Source of the DNA: an uncultured Halomicronema sp.
GTDB lineage: Bacteria; Cyanobacteriota; Cyanobacteriia; Phormidesmidales; Phormidesmidaceae
Reading direction: 5' to 3'
Assembly (NCBI GenBank): GCA_937897665.1
Contig: CALCPB010000379.1
Coordinates: 1-24,088 of the forward strand
Length of the DNA: 24,088 bases
Shown piece after piece: positions 16,333 to 24,088 of the stretch. A model generated the notes under the pieces. The model worked only from the letters and a program-made list of their open reading frames with translations. It was not told the origin of the DNA and did no database searches. The number at the start of each line of letters is the position of its first letter. The first letter of the stretch is position 1. Made by a program: the position numbers and the translations under genes.

Positions 16333-18414
16333 ATGAGTGCAACTGTACAAATTAATCCAATGCTGATTGGTCAAGGGCTGCCGCCCTTTGATCAGATTCA
16401 ACCTGAGCAGATTGTGCCGGGAGTTGAGGCGCTCTTAGCAGCCTTAAACGCTGACCTAGAGCAGCTAGAAACGACGGTTGAGCCGACTTGGTCAGGGTTA
16501 GTCGAGCCGCTTACCCAGATCGAAGAGCGTCTGACCTGGAGTTGGGGCATCGTGGGTCACCTAATGGGGGTCAAAAATAGTCCTGAACTGCGGGCCGCCT
16601 ATGAAGCGATTCAATCGCCGCTGGTGCAATTTTCGAATCGGTTAGGGCAGAGTCAGCCACTGTATGCAGCCTTTAAAGAGATGCGCACCAGCCGTCAGTG
16701 GGACGAGCTGACTGCGGCCCAGCAGCGAATTGTCGAAGCAGCCATCCGCGATGCCGAGTTATCAGGCGTGGGGTTGACGGGTGAAGTCAAAGCGACCTTC
16801 AACCAAATTCAGCAAGAATTGGCGGAACTTTCGACCCAGTTTTCGAACCATGTTCTGGATGCGACTAAAGCTTTTGGCTTGCAGCTAACCACCGCTGAGG
16901 AACAGGAGGGTTTACCCCAAAGCTTGTTGGCTCAAGCAGCTCAGGCAGCTAAAGCCGCTGGTCATGACGAAGCGACAGCGACTCAAGGGCCCTGGCTGAT
17001 TACCCTCGATGCGCCAAGCTACGTGCCTTTTTTGCAGCATAGCCGTCGCCGTGATCTGCGCGAACAGGTCTATCGCGCGTTTGTGACCCGTGCCGCTGCT
17101 GGCGAACTCGATAACCAACCCATCATCGAGCGAACATTGGTGCTGCGACAGCAGATGGCCAAGATTTTGGACTACGACACCTATGCCGAATTAAGCATTG
17201 CCCGCAAAATGGCCCCTTCAGTGGCAGCTGTGGAACAACTGATGGAAGAGTTGCGCAGCGCCAGCTACGAGACCGCTACGGTGGAATTAGCCGAACTGAC
17301 CGACTTTGCCCGCGATCGCGGCTTTGAAGCAGAACTCAAACAGTGGGATTTGCCCTTTTGGGCCGAACTGATGCGCGAAGAGCAGTACGGCCTGAATGAT
17401 GAAGAGCTGCGCCCTTACTTTCCACTGCCGCAGGTGCTAGACGGTCTATTCACACTGGCGCACCGCTTGTTTGGCGTAACGATCGCCGCTGTTGATGGTG
17501 AGGCGCCAGTATGGCACCCCGATGTGCGGTACTTCCAAGTGCAGGGCGAAAGTGGTGAGGCGATCGCTCACTTCTATCTCGATCCGTACAGCCGCCCGGC
17601 AGAAAAACGAGGCGGCGCTTGGATTGATTTCTGCGTCAATCGCGGCAAGGTCAAGGACCAGATCCGCCTACCGGTGGCTTACCTGGTATGTAACCAGTCG
17701 TCGCCGGTTGATGGCAAGCCAAGTCTGATGAACTTCCGCGAGGTCGAGACGCTCTTTCACGAGTTTGGTCATGGTCTGCAGCATATGCTGACAACGGTTG
17801 ACTATTCCGGAGCAGCGGGCATCAACAATGTGGAATGGGATGCGGTCGAACTACCCAGCCAGTTTATGGAAAACTGGTGCTATCACCGGGAGACACTGCT
17901 GCAGCTAGCGCGCCACTATGAAACGGGAGAACCACTACCCGATGAGCTATTCCAAAAGATTTTGGCCGCCCGCAACTTTATGACGGGCAGTGCGATCTTG
18001 CGTCAGGTGAGCATGGGCTGGCTCGACATTGAGCTGCATCATCGCTATCAGCCCGGCGGTGACGAAACCATTTGGGACGTGCGCAACCGTCTGGCTAAAA
18101 CCACTACGATCTTGCCACCATTGCCTGAAGATGCTTTTCTCTGTGCGTTTGGACATATCTTTGCGGGCGGGTATGCGGCAGGCTACTACAGCTACTTTTG
18201 GGCTGAGGTGTTGAGCGCCGATGCCTTTGCCGCCTTCGAAGAGGCCGGGTTGGAAAACGACACCGCGATCGCTGAGACCGGTCGCCGGTTTCGCGATACC
18301 GTGCTTTCCTTAGGCGGCAGTCGCCACCCCATGGAAGTGTTCAAATCCTTCCGAGGACGGGAACCGAGCACCCAGGCTTTGCTCCGTCATCGCGGCTTAG
18401 TGCCAGCGGCTTAG
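16333..18414 (+). CDS. prlC: Oligopeptidase A, M3 family zinc metallopeptidase
   Basis: The 693-residue product is a full-length M3 peptidase. The zinc motif is HEFGHGLQHML, with H476, E477 (catalytic base) and H480, and the third ligand is E506 in VEWDAVELPSQFMENW. The C-terminal part has the substrate-binding GHIFAGGYAAGYYSYFWAEV LSADAF region typical of the oligopeptidase A branch. These cytosolic enzymes cut short peptides, including released signal peptides and protease products. The ATG at 16333 begins MSATVQINPMLIGQGLPPFD, as in relatives; 34 more upstream codons are open but Arg/Ser/Phe-rich and unlike the family. The promoter region is shared with the divergent peroxiredoxin gene. 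The symbol follows the E. coli orthologue and is tentative. Confidence 0.94.
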   Translation: MSATVQINPMLIGQGLPPFDQIQPEQIVPGVEALLAALNADLEQLETTVEPTWSGLVEPLTQIEERLTWSWGIVGHLMGVKNSPELRAAYEAIQSPLVQFSNRLGQSQPLYAAFKEMRTSRQWDELTAAQQRIVEAAIRDAELSGVGLTGEVKATFNQIQQELAELSTQFSNHVLDATKAFGLQLTTAEEQEGLPQSLLAQAAQAAKAAGHDEATATQGPWLITLDAPSYVPFLQHSRRRDLREQVYRAFVTRAAAGELDNQPIIERTLVLRQQMAKILDYDTYAELSIARKMAPSVAAVEQLMEELRSASYETATVELAELTDFARDRGFEAELKQWDLPFWAELMREEQYGLNDEELRPYFPLPQVLDGLFTLAHRLFGVTIAAVDGEAPVWHPDVRYFQVQGESGEAIAHFYLDPYSRPAEKRGGAWIDFCVNRGKVKDQIRLPVAYLVCNQSSPVDGKPSLMNFREVETLFHEFGHGLQHMLTTVDYSGAAGINNVEWDAVELPSQFMENWCYHRETLLQLARHYETGEPLPDELFQKILAARNFMTGSAILRQVSMGWLDIELHHRYQPGGDETIWDVRNRLAKTTTILPPLPEDAFLCAFGHIFAGGYAAGYYSYFWAEVLSADAFAAFEEAGLENDTAIAETGRRFRDTVLSLGGSRHPMEVFKSFRGREPSTQALLRHRGLVPAA

Positions 18415-18444
18415 GGGCTTAATCCCTTCGCTGTCTATATGCCT

Positions 18445-18481
18445 ACCGGTGCACCAACCTCTCTGATCGGCTGGTGCCGGT
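18445..18481 (+). repeat. Imperfect hairpin between prlC and its terminator
   Basis: ACCGG and CACCA on the left pair with TGGTG and CCGGT on the right, with a 2-nt bulge and a 15-nt loop. No T tract follows. It precedes the stronger terminator at 18506 and may simply protect the 3' end of the transcript. Confidence 0.35.
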
Positions 18482-18505
18482 AAGCTGGCTCCCAATATTG
18501 CTCAT

Positions 18506-18537
18506 AGCCCTGGTCGCGATCGCGATCAGGGCTTTTT
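18506..18537 (+). terminator. Intrinsic terminator of prlC with a HIP1-type core
   Basis: AGCCCTG pairs with CAGGGCT, a G-T wobble follows, and the apex is TCGCGATCGCGA, so the HIP1 octamer forms the tip. Five T residues follow. It lies 92 bp after the oligopeptidase stop. Confidence 0.85.
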
Positions 18538-18600
18538 AGTGTCAGCGAGTCCCCGGTCAAATATCCACGCTTATCAAGCGCACCTGGGGCTCAAGCGCGA
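18506..18600 (+). repeat. Intergenic repeat, copy 1
   Basis: This element comprises the terminator hairpin and a downstream tail containing TATCCACGCTTATCAAGCGC and then CAAGCG. It matches the segment at 23409-23503 with few changes and a 1-nt shift: TATCCAC..TTATCAAGCGCAC is shared apart from two bases. The two copies bracket the giant GDPD/phytase gene. Confidence 0.7.
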
Positions 18601-19306
18601 TCACCCGTATCGAGCCTAGCGATCGCTCACTCAACTGGCCGTGGCCACAAGCCAACTTTTGTCCCTCCAAGCCTCTGCCCGATTAGTAGAGAACCCTCAC
18701 TAAATCATAAATTTTCAGCCGCTAGACTAGTCCCAAAATTCTATTCCCCTGCCACAAGAAGCCATCCTAAAACAACAACAAAACTCACTGAATCACCAAA
18801 TATCAATACCAGAAAATTGAAGATCAGAGACATATTCGGTAGCACGAAAAATCTAGCTTTTCTTTTAAGCATTGTTTAAGTGTCCATAGGAAGTATCCTC
18901 TGTTGACATAGAAGATCATTGTTTTTCGAGCATTCATGATTCTCTATAGTTATCAATAGTCTTCTAGGGCATGGTTTAGGTATCGCTGAAACCGCTCTTC
19001 TGTCTACCTTTTCTAAGGTTCTGCATGATTATCGAACGCTTTAAAGCTAGTCTTTGATGCCGGATTCTCCGAATTCAGAAATGGATGCGGATCAAGGATA
19101 AGCAAATCCCAGCTCTTCATTAAACTGATATTGGCTATCCCTTAAAACTCCCGTGAGACACTGCCACTTATAGTTTGAGAAAATTATAGGCAAGACCTAA
19201 AAGTTTGCCTCATGGCTCTGCTGATTCCCCTCATTTCGCTTGATTGATTTGAGCCATCATTCAGAGTTTTTCTCGGGCTTTTTGTGTATTTGGAGAAGCT
19301 AAAAAT
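18601..19306. other. Long AT-rich upstream region of the giant phosphodiesterase gene
   Basis: About 700 bp without a credible ORF on either strand. Base composition is clearly more AT-rich than the flanking genes. A TTGACA at 18903 is not followed by a -10 at proper spacing. A small stem (AGGCAA at 19188-19193 with TTGCCT at 19205-19210) and a GGAGAAG ribosome site at about 19291 are seen. Clear triple CTTAACCT-like Pho boxes were looked for and not found, though degenerate sites cannot be excluded. Confidence 0.5.
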
Positions 19307-22300
19307 ATGGCATCTAAATTGACCGGGTTTGCCTCTCTGCCAGCTGATACTTTCGCCGCTGGCCCCCCCACTGGAGTAGGCATTGCCGCGAACGATCGCA
19401 CTGGCCCCTTTGATGGCCCCCCGGTTCAGGGCTTTAGCGGGGTGCAGTTTGCCCCCGATAGCGATGGGTCGACCTTCTGGTTTTTGTCAGACAACGGTTT
19501 TGGTGGCCAATCTAATAGCACTGACTACCTATTGCGGCTCTATCAGGTCGACCCCAGCTTCATCGGGTCTGAAGACGGTGACGGCAGCGTTGACGTTCAG
19601 GGGTTCGTTCAGCTCAGCGATCCGAACAATCTGATTCCCTTTGACATCATCAATGAAGGCACCTCTGAGCGCTTGCTGACGGGGGGCGACTTCGACATCG
19701 AGTCTTTTGTGCTCGCCGACAATGGCGACATTTGGATTGGTGAAGAGTTTGGTCCCTTTATCCTCCGTTTTGATAGCGAAGGGGTGCTACTAAAAGCACC
19801 GATCGCGACCCCTAGCCTCACTGAGCTGAATACCCTCAACGATCAAGCTCCCCTCGTGATTGGTCACCGGGGGGCTAGCGGTGATTTCCCCGAACATACG
19901 TTGGAGGCGTATCGGGCCGCGATCGCGGCCGGCGCCAATTTCATCGAGCCGGACCTCGCTATCACTAGCGACGGCGTACTCATTGCCCGTCACGAGCCGA
20001 CTTTAGCCCAAGTGGAGTTGGATGAGAATGGCGAAATTTTGCTGGATGCAGCCGGTAGCCCTGTGGTGCAGCAGAACAGCACCCTGACCACCAACGTGGC
20101 TGATTTGCCCCAATATGCTGATCGCCTGACCGTCAAAAACTTAGACGGCGTGCTGGTGGGCGGCTGGTTTGCCGAAGACTTCACCTTTGCCGAACTCGCA
20201 GCTGACGTCCGGGCGCGTCAGTCGCGGGACTTCCGCGATCAGGCCTTCAATGACTTGTTCCAGATTCCCAGTCTGGAGCAGGTGATTGAGCTAGTGCAGC
20301 AGGTTGAGGCCGAAACCGGCGTGCAGATCGGCATCTATCCCGAAACCAAACACCCCACCTTCTTCGACGAGCAAAACCTATCGCTCGAAGAGCCGCTGGT
20401 GCAAACCCTGGTGGAAACTGGCTTCACCGACCCCGATCGCATCTTCATCCAGTCCTTTGAAATCGATAATTTGCTGGACCTGCAGGAACTGCTCGCAGCC
20501 GAGGGCCTCAGTGATACGCCCTTAGTGCAGCTCTTTGGCGATACCAACGGCGACTTTATCAACGCGGGCGGTGGCGGTTTCTCGGTTCCTTACGACGTGG
20601 TTGCCAATGTTGAGTCGGGCTTGAGCGCTGCTGAGCTGGCGGCCATCTATGGCGATCTGGCCCAGTTCATCAACTTTGACGCGCCGACCTATGGCGATTT
20701 GACTAGCCAGGCGGCGATCGCGGCGATTAGTTCCTATGCGTCCGGGCTGGGACCATGGAAAAACAATATCCTGCTGCGGAAGGGCATTGACACACCTGTC
20801 GATGGCAACGGCGACGGCGTGGCCGAAATCACCACCCAATTGACCGGTGAAATCTTCCCCCTCATCGATCGTGCCCATGAAGCCGGATTGCAGGTACACC
20901 CCTACACCCTGCGGGACGAGGAGCGCTTTTTGACCCTCAACCCCGACGGTACGCCGCAAACGCCGGAAGAGGAGTATGAGCAGCTCATCGCAATCGGAGC
21001 CGACGGCTTTTTCACCGACTTTCCCCGGACGGGGGACCCGGTGCGCGATCGGCTGGTCGCGGATGAAGTACGCGCCCCTCAAAATCCTGACTTTGACTTT
21101 AATACGCTGAATGGGCAAACGCCTCTGGTAATTGGCCATCGCGGTGCCAGCGGCGACTTGCCTGAGCACACGCTAGAGGCTTACCGTCTCGCCATTTATC
21201 AGGGCGCGGACTTTGTTGAACCCGATCTCGTCACCACCAGCGACGGCGTGCTCATTGCCCGTCACGAACCGATGCTCGACGACACCACTAACGTGGCGGC
21301 GGTGTTTGGAGCCGAGCGCATGTCAACCAAGCTGCTAGACGGTGTGGAAGTCACCGCCTACTTCGCGGAGGACTTCACCCTTGCAGAGATCAAACAGTTA
21401 GGCGCGCTGCAGCCGCGGCCTGATCGTCCTCAAGAGTTCAACGGCCTGTTTGAGATTCCCACCTTCCAAGAAGTGATTGAACTGGTGCAAGCAGTCAGTG
21501 CTGAGATCGGTCGCGACATCGGCATCTATCCCGAAACCAAACACCCCACCTTCTTTGACGAGCAAGGTCTCTCGCTCGAAGAGCCCCTGATCGAGACGCT
21601 ACAGGCAACGGGCTTCACCGATCCTGATCGCATCTTCATTCAATCCTTCGAATTCCAAAACCTGATCGATTTGCAGGGCCAATTAGACGCCTCGGAGCTT
21701 GGCGATCTGCCCCTCGTGCAACTCTACGGCAATACCCTGCCAGAGGCGCCCGTAGATGCCGGGTTTTCAGCACCCTTTGATATCCGCTTTAATGTGGCTG
21801 AGGGCAATGACCTGGAAGCGATTTACGGCGCTGACTTCCTCGCTGCCGTGGAAAATTCTCTGTCAGAGACGACCGTCTACAGCGATCTCGATAGCCCTGA
21901 GTTTCTGCAAATGATTAGCGACCTGTATGCCGAAGGGGCAGGGCCTTGGAAGAACAACATTCTGCTGCGGGAGCCGCTGGAAACACCAGTAGACGCCAAC
22001 GGCGACGGTGCAGCCGAGATTACCACTCAGCTCACGGGCGACATCACGTCTTTCATCGATGACGCCCACACTGCCGGATTGCAGGTGCATCCCTACACCC
22101 TGCGAGACGAAGAGCGCTTCCTGACGCTGAACCCCGACGGCACACCGCAGACGACGGGTGAAGAGTTTGAGCAGCTAATCGAGATCGGGGCCGATGGCTT
22201 TTTCACCGACTTTCCCGAGACTGGCCGCATCGTTCTGGAGCAGTTCCTTACGGTGGAAGATACGGCGAATATCCGTGGTTCTCGCGGTTACGAAGGCATG

Positions 22301-23314
22301 GGCTTTAGTCCCGATCGCACCACCCTCTACCCCATGCTAGAAGGCACGGTGTTTGGCGATCCCGAGGCGTCGCTGCGCATTTATGAATTCGACGTGGCCG
22401 ACGCAGCGTTTGAGGGGTTGGTAGGCCTTTATCAAATGGATGCGCCGAACCATGCGATCGGCGACTTGACCCCCATCAACGACGACGAGTTTCTCGTCAT
22501 TGAGCGCGATGGTGGTCAAGGCGACGCCGCTGAATTCAAAAAGGTCTTCCAAATTGACCTGTCGCAGATTGACGCAGACGGCTTCGTTAGCAAGGCAGAA
22601 GTCGTCGACCTGCTGAACATCGACGATCCTGATGACCTGAACCAGGATGGCGAAACCACCTTTACTTTCCCCTTCGTCACCATTGAAGATGTGTTGGTGT
22701 TAGATGAGCAAACGATTCTCGTTGCCAACGACAACAACTATCCGTTCTCGGTCGGTCGCGGCCCCGACATCGACAACAACGAAATCATCCAGATTCAGCT
22801 AGAGCAAACCTTAGCCCTAGACGATCGCCTCGGGATTGTGGGGCTGTCTCAAGGGGAAATTATCGCCTTTGAAGGCACCGGTCTGGTCGCAGGCACCGTC
22901 ATCACTGACCAGCTCTCTGGCTTAACCGTCACAACGGATGGTCTGGCGGCCATGCTGTTTGACTCGGCTAACCCCACTGGGGGCGATGGTGACTTAGGCA
23001 GCGATACCGCCGGTCTGGTCTTAATCTTGTCGGAAGATGGCAACAGCGATAATCCTGATGACAACGCGGGTGGCGGCACCCTGGAGTTTACCTGGGATGA
23101 GCTGGTTGCCATCAAGAGTGTGGGCTTCTTAGATACTGAGGAAGCGGGCTCTATTGAACTGTACGGTGCTGACAGTGTTTCTTTAGGCAGCCGCGACATC
23201 GTGACGACGAAAAATGGGGCCTCGGGTCTGGTCGAAATTGACCAGAGCGACGTCAGCAAGATGGTGGTCAATCTCGGTGGCAGTGGCGCCATTACTGACA
23301 TTGTGCTGGCGTAA
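19307..23314 (+). CDS. Giant phytase-like esterase with two inserted glycerophosphodiester phosphodiesterase domains
   Basis: The 1335-residue protein has, in order: the first half of a phytase-like esterase domain (about 1-165, FSGVQFAPDSDG, FLSDNGFGG, FDIESFVLADNGDIWIGEE); GDPD 1 (181-575) with GHRG (H187), E214, D216 and H229; GDPD 2 (605-972) with GHRG at 610-613 and the same acidic pair and RHEP; the second half of the esterase domain (about 983-1165, RGYEGMGFSPD, IGDLTPINDDEFLVIERDGG); and a C-terminal module (about 1178-1335). GDPD enzymes release glycerol-3-phosphate from phosphodiesters using a metal. Ca-binding-like loops DGNGDG (499-504) and DANGDG (896-901) recur. There is no Sec signal; many such cyanobacterial proteins are exported by other routes, but no RTX repeats are seen. 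GGAGAAG precedes the ATG at good spacing. Confidence 0.9.
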   Translation: MASKLTGFASLPADTFAAGPPTGVGIAANDRTGPFDGPPVQGFSGVQFAPDSDGSTFWFLSDNGFGGQSNSTDYLLRLYQVDPSFIGSEDGDGSVDVQGFVQLSDPNNLIPFDIINEGTSERLLTGGDFDIESFVLADNGDIWIGEEFGPFILRFDSEGVLLKAPIATPSLTELNTLNDQAPLVIGHRGASGDFPEHTLEAYRAAIAAGANFIEPDLAITSDGVLIARHEPTLAQVELDENGEILLDAAGSPVVQQNSTLTTNVADLPQYADRLTVKNLDGVLVGGWFAEDFTFAELAADVRARQSRDFRDQAFNDLFQIPSLEQVIELVQQVEAETGVQIGIYPETKHPTFFDEQNLSLEEPLVQTLVETGFTDPDRIFIQSFEIDNLLDLQELLAAEGLSDTPLVQLFGDTNGDFINAGGGGFSVPYDVVANVESGLSAAELAAIYGDLAQFINFDAPTYGDLTSQAAIAAISSYASGLGPWKNNILLRKGIDTPVDGNGDGVAEITTQLTGEIFPLIDRAHEAGLQVHPYTLRDEERFLTLNPDGTPQTPEEEYEQLIAIGADGFFTDFPRTGDPVRDRLVADEVRAPQNPDFDFNTLNGQTPLVIGHRGASGDLPEHTLEAYRLAIYQGADFVEPDLVTTSDGVLIARHEPMLDDTTNVAAVFGAERMSTKLLDGVEVTAYFAEDFTLAEIKQLGALQPRPDRPQEFNGLFEIPTFQEVIELVQAVSAEIGRDIGIYPETKHPTFFDEQGLSLEEPLIETLQATGFTDPDRIFIQSFEFQNLIDLQGQLDASELGDLPLVQLYGNTLPEAPVDAGFSAPFDIRFNVAEGNDLEAIYGADFLAAVENSLSETTVYSDLDSPEFLQMISDLYAEGAGPWKNNILLREPLETPVDANGDGAAEITTQLTGDITSFIDDAHTAGLQVHPYTLRDEERFLTLNPDGTPQTTGEEFEQLIEIGADGFFTDFPETGRIVLEQFLTVEDTANIRGSRGYEGMGFSPDRTTLYPMLEGTVFGDPEASLRIYEFDVADAAFEGLVGLYQMDAPNHAIGDLTPINDDEFLVIERDGGQGDAAEFKKVFQIDLSQIDADGFVSKAEVVDLLNIDDPDDLNQDGETTFTFPFVTIEDVLVLDEQTILVANDNNYPFSVGRGPDIDNNEIIQIQLEQTLALDDRLGIVGLSQGEIIAFEGTGLVAGTVITDQLSGLTVTTDGLAAMLFDSANPTGGDGDLGSDTAGLVLILSEDGNSDNPDDNAGGGTLEFTWDELVAIKSVGFLDTEEAGSIELYGADSVSLGSRDIVTTKNGASGLVEIDQSDVSKMVVNLGGSGAITDIVLA
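19847..21031 (+). repeat. Internal duplication, GDPD copy 1
   Basis: This unit encodes residues 181-575 and is about 27 residues longer than copy 2 because of an insert after RHEPTL. It shares long near-identical DNA blocks with copy 2, such as 35 identical bases beginning at 20330 and 21521 (encoding GIYPETKHPTFF). Confidence 0.8.
21119..22222 (+). repeat. Internal duplication, GDPD copy 2
   Basis: This unit encodes residues 605-972. All metal and catalytic residues of the GDPD signature are kept (GHRG, VEPD, RHEP), as are the Ca-type DANGDG loop and the terminal FFTDFP motif, so both copies look active. Confidence 0.8.
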
Positions 23315-23408
23315 ACCGATGTGCAAGCGGGCCGGCGACGTCATCCCACAGGTTCCTCCGCCTGGGAGCGTCACGCCTAAACGGTGAACTTTAGACTCAA
23401 TGCCTGAC

Positions 23409-23440
23409 AGCCCTGGCCGCGATCGCGGCCAGGGCTTTTT
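23409..23440 (+). terminator. Intrinsic terminator of the giant gene, perfect 28-bp palindrome
   Basis: AGCCCTGGCCGCGA followed directly by its own reverse complement gives a 14-bp perfect palindrome arm, centred on the HIP1 octamer, then five T residues. It lies 95 bp after the stop codon. Confidence 0.88.
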
Positions 23441-23503
23441 GTATGGGCAATCGTCCCGAGCCAAGTATCCACAGTTATCAAGCGCACATGAGATGAAGCG
23501 ATC
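23409..23503 (+). repeat. Intergenic repeat, copy 2
   Basis: This is the partner of 18506-18600: the same terminator outer stem and T tract, then a tail with TATCCACAGTTATCAAGCGC and AAGCG. Differences in the stem of copy 2 relative to copy 1 are paired (compensatory), so the hairpin is kept. Confidence 0.7.
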
Positions 23504-23800
23504 GCCGACTAAATTCACGCTCCAAACAAGTCAACGCTGGAGCGTAAATGCTGCAAATTGTTAACTCTGAACAGGTGAAAATCTGGAGGATTAAGCCGAC
23601 ATAAAGGTCTTCAGGGAGTGCGCAGCCCATGCTTCAGCGGAACTTCATCGAGTTTGCCGGTAGCCTCCGTAAACCGCGATTAAAGTCTTCATAAACTGCC
23701 CTTGACTTCTCAGGAATATCCTCATTCTTGGTGTGATCAACGCACTTCAATCTTGACTCGTATACGGAACTGATCACGCGCTAGACGCCCGATCACTGTT

Positions 23801-23858
23801 GGGAGCGACGACGTCGCGCCCCATTTTGCTGCGTCTTGAAGCCGCCATGCGCGGCTTC
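23801..23858 (+). promoter_or_regulatory. Two hairpins in the leader of the EEP-family gene
   Basis: GGG-a-GCGAC / GTCGC-g-CCC (23801-23821, loop GAC, one internal mismatch) is followed by CATTTT. GAAGCCGC / GCGGCTTC (23838-23858, loop CATGC) ends 31 bp before the ATG. They could form an attenuator or stabilise the leader; no known family is recognised. Confidence 0.35.
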
Positions 23859-23889
23859 TCCCTTCACCCCCAAACAGGCACGCAACCAT

Positions 23890-24088
23890 ATGTCTATTCG
23901 TTTTGCCAGCTACAACGCCTCGCTCAATCGCTCCGAATCGGGGCAGCTGATTACCGATTTATCAACACCAGACGATAGCCAAGCGCAGGCGATCGCCGAA
24001 ATCATCCAGCGCAACAACCCTGATGTGATTTTGGTGAATGAATTCGACTTTGACGCGGCCGGTGAAGCAGCCGCGCTGTTTCAAAACA
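23890..24088 (+). CDS. Endonuclease/exonuclease/phosphatase family protein, N-terminal part, cut by window edge
   Basis: The 66 visible codons begin MSIRFASYNASLNRSESGQL and continue with QAIAEIIQRNNPDVILVNEF DFD. FASYNASLNR and the PDVILVNEFD strand carry the Asn (N9) and Glu (E51) that bind Mg2+ in the EEP fold. The family includes nucleases and phosphatases; related cyanobacterial proteins are often long and secreted. No signal peptide is seen, as with the preceding giant gene. No good ribosome site lies before the ATG. Position next to the phytase/GDPD gene suggests a role in phosphorus release from extracellular DNA or phosphoesters, but this is inference from context; most of the protein lies outside the window. 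Confidence 0.75.
   Translation, partial: MSIRFASYNASLNRSESGQLITDLSTPDDSQAQAIAEIIQRNNPDVILVNEFDFDAAGEAAALFQN

Larger units (their letters stand above)
23315..23889. other. Intergenic region between the giant gene and the EEP gene
   Basis: About 575 bp that hold the terminator and repeat copy 2 at the left, then some 300 bp with nothing recognised, then two hairpins just before the next start codon. No ORF is credible. Confidence 0.5.

Noticed and set aside
17947..18156. Minus-strand ORF of 69 codons inside the oligopeptidase gene
   Set aside because: It is antisense to conserved M3 peptidase sequence.
20522..21169. Minus-strand ORF of 215 codons inside the giant gene
   Set aside because: It is antisense to a clearly conserved GDPD domain and shows no domain of its own.
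23466..23474. DnaA-box-like TATCCACAG, also partly present at 18562
   Set aside because: Single sites within a repeat next to terminators, with no cluster and no dnaA or dnaN gene nearby; not evidence for an origin.

Overview
The window looks like chromosomal DNA of a motile, probably filamentous cyanobacterium. HIP1 octamers (GCGATCGC) occur throughout. The left part encodes a complete Pil/Hmp-type chemotaxis array with the cyanobacterial motility protein HmpF, and base composition is moderately GC-rich. The genus cannot be fixed from sequence alone; a Leptolyngbya/Nodosilinea-like organism is a guess.

Region 1 (1-8460, minus strand) is a taxis locus. In transcription order it holds a PatA-type response regulator (PATAN + REC), a gap of about 550 bp with one doubtful small ORF, a single-domain CheY/PilH-like regulator, a CheW, a TPR-linker-MCP receptor with no periplasmic domain, and a CheA whose first 896 codons (Hpt plus a very long acidic linker) are visible before the window ends. 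This order matches the cyanobacterial tax/pix/pil/hmp operons that control type IV pilus motility.

Region 2 (9129-10889, plus strand, divergent from region 1) is hmpF. Its frame is broken by one amber codon (10656-10658), and a further 76 in-frame codons follow. This is the most notable single lesion in the window.

Region 3 (11015-15029) has two small conserved-looking hypotheticals meeting tail to tail. They are followed by a same-strand cassette of an AraC-family regulator, an FMN azoreductase/quinone reductase and a MATE efflux pump, which looks like a stress or toxic-compound response unit.

Region 4 (15105-18414) holds a BCP/PrxQ peroxiredoxin and a Nudix hydrolase overlapping by 8 bp on the minus strand. 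Divergent from them is an M3 oligopeptidase A whose upstream region contains three small hairpins.

Region 5 (18415-24088) holds one giant 1335-residue protein in which two tandem glycerophosphodiester phosphodiesterase domains interrupt a phytase-like esterase domain, with an extra C-terminal module. After it comes the start of an endonuclease/exonuclease/phosphatase family protein. Together they suggest extracellular organophosphate use. The giant gene is bracketed by two copies of an intergenic repeat of about 95 bp, each starting with a strong HIP1-centred terminator hairpin. No tRNA, rRNA, CRISPR array or insertion sequence was seen.
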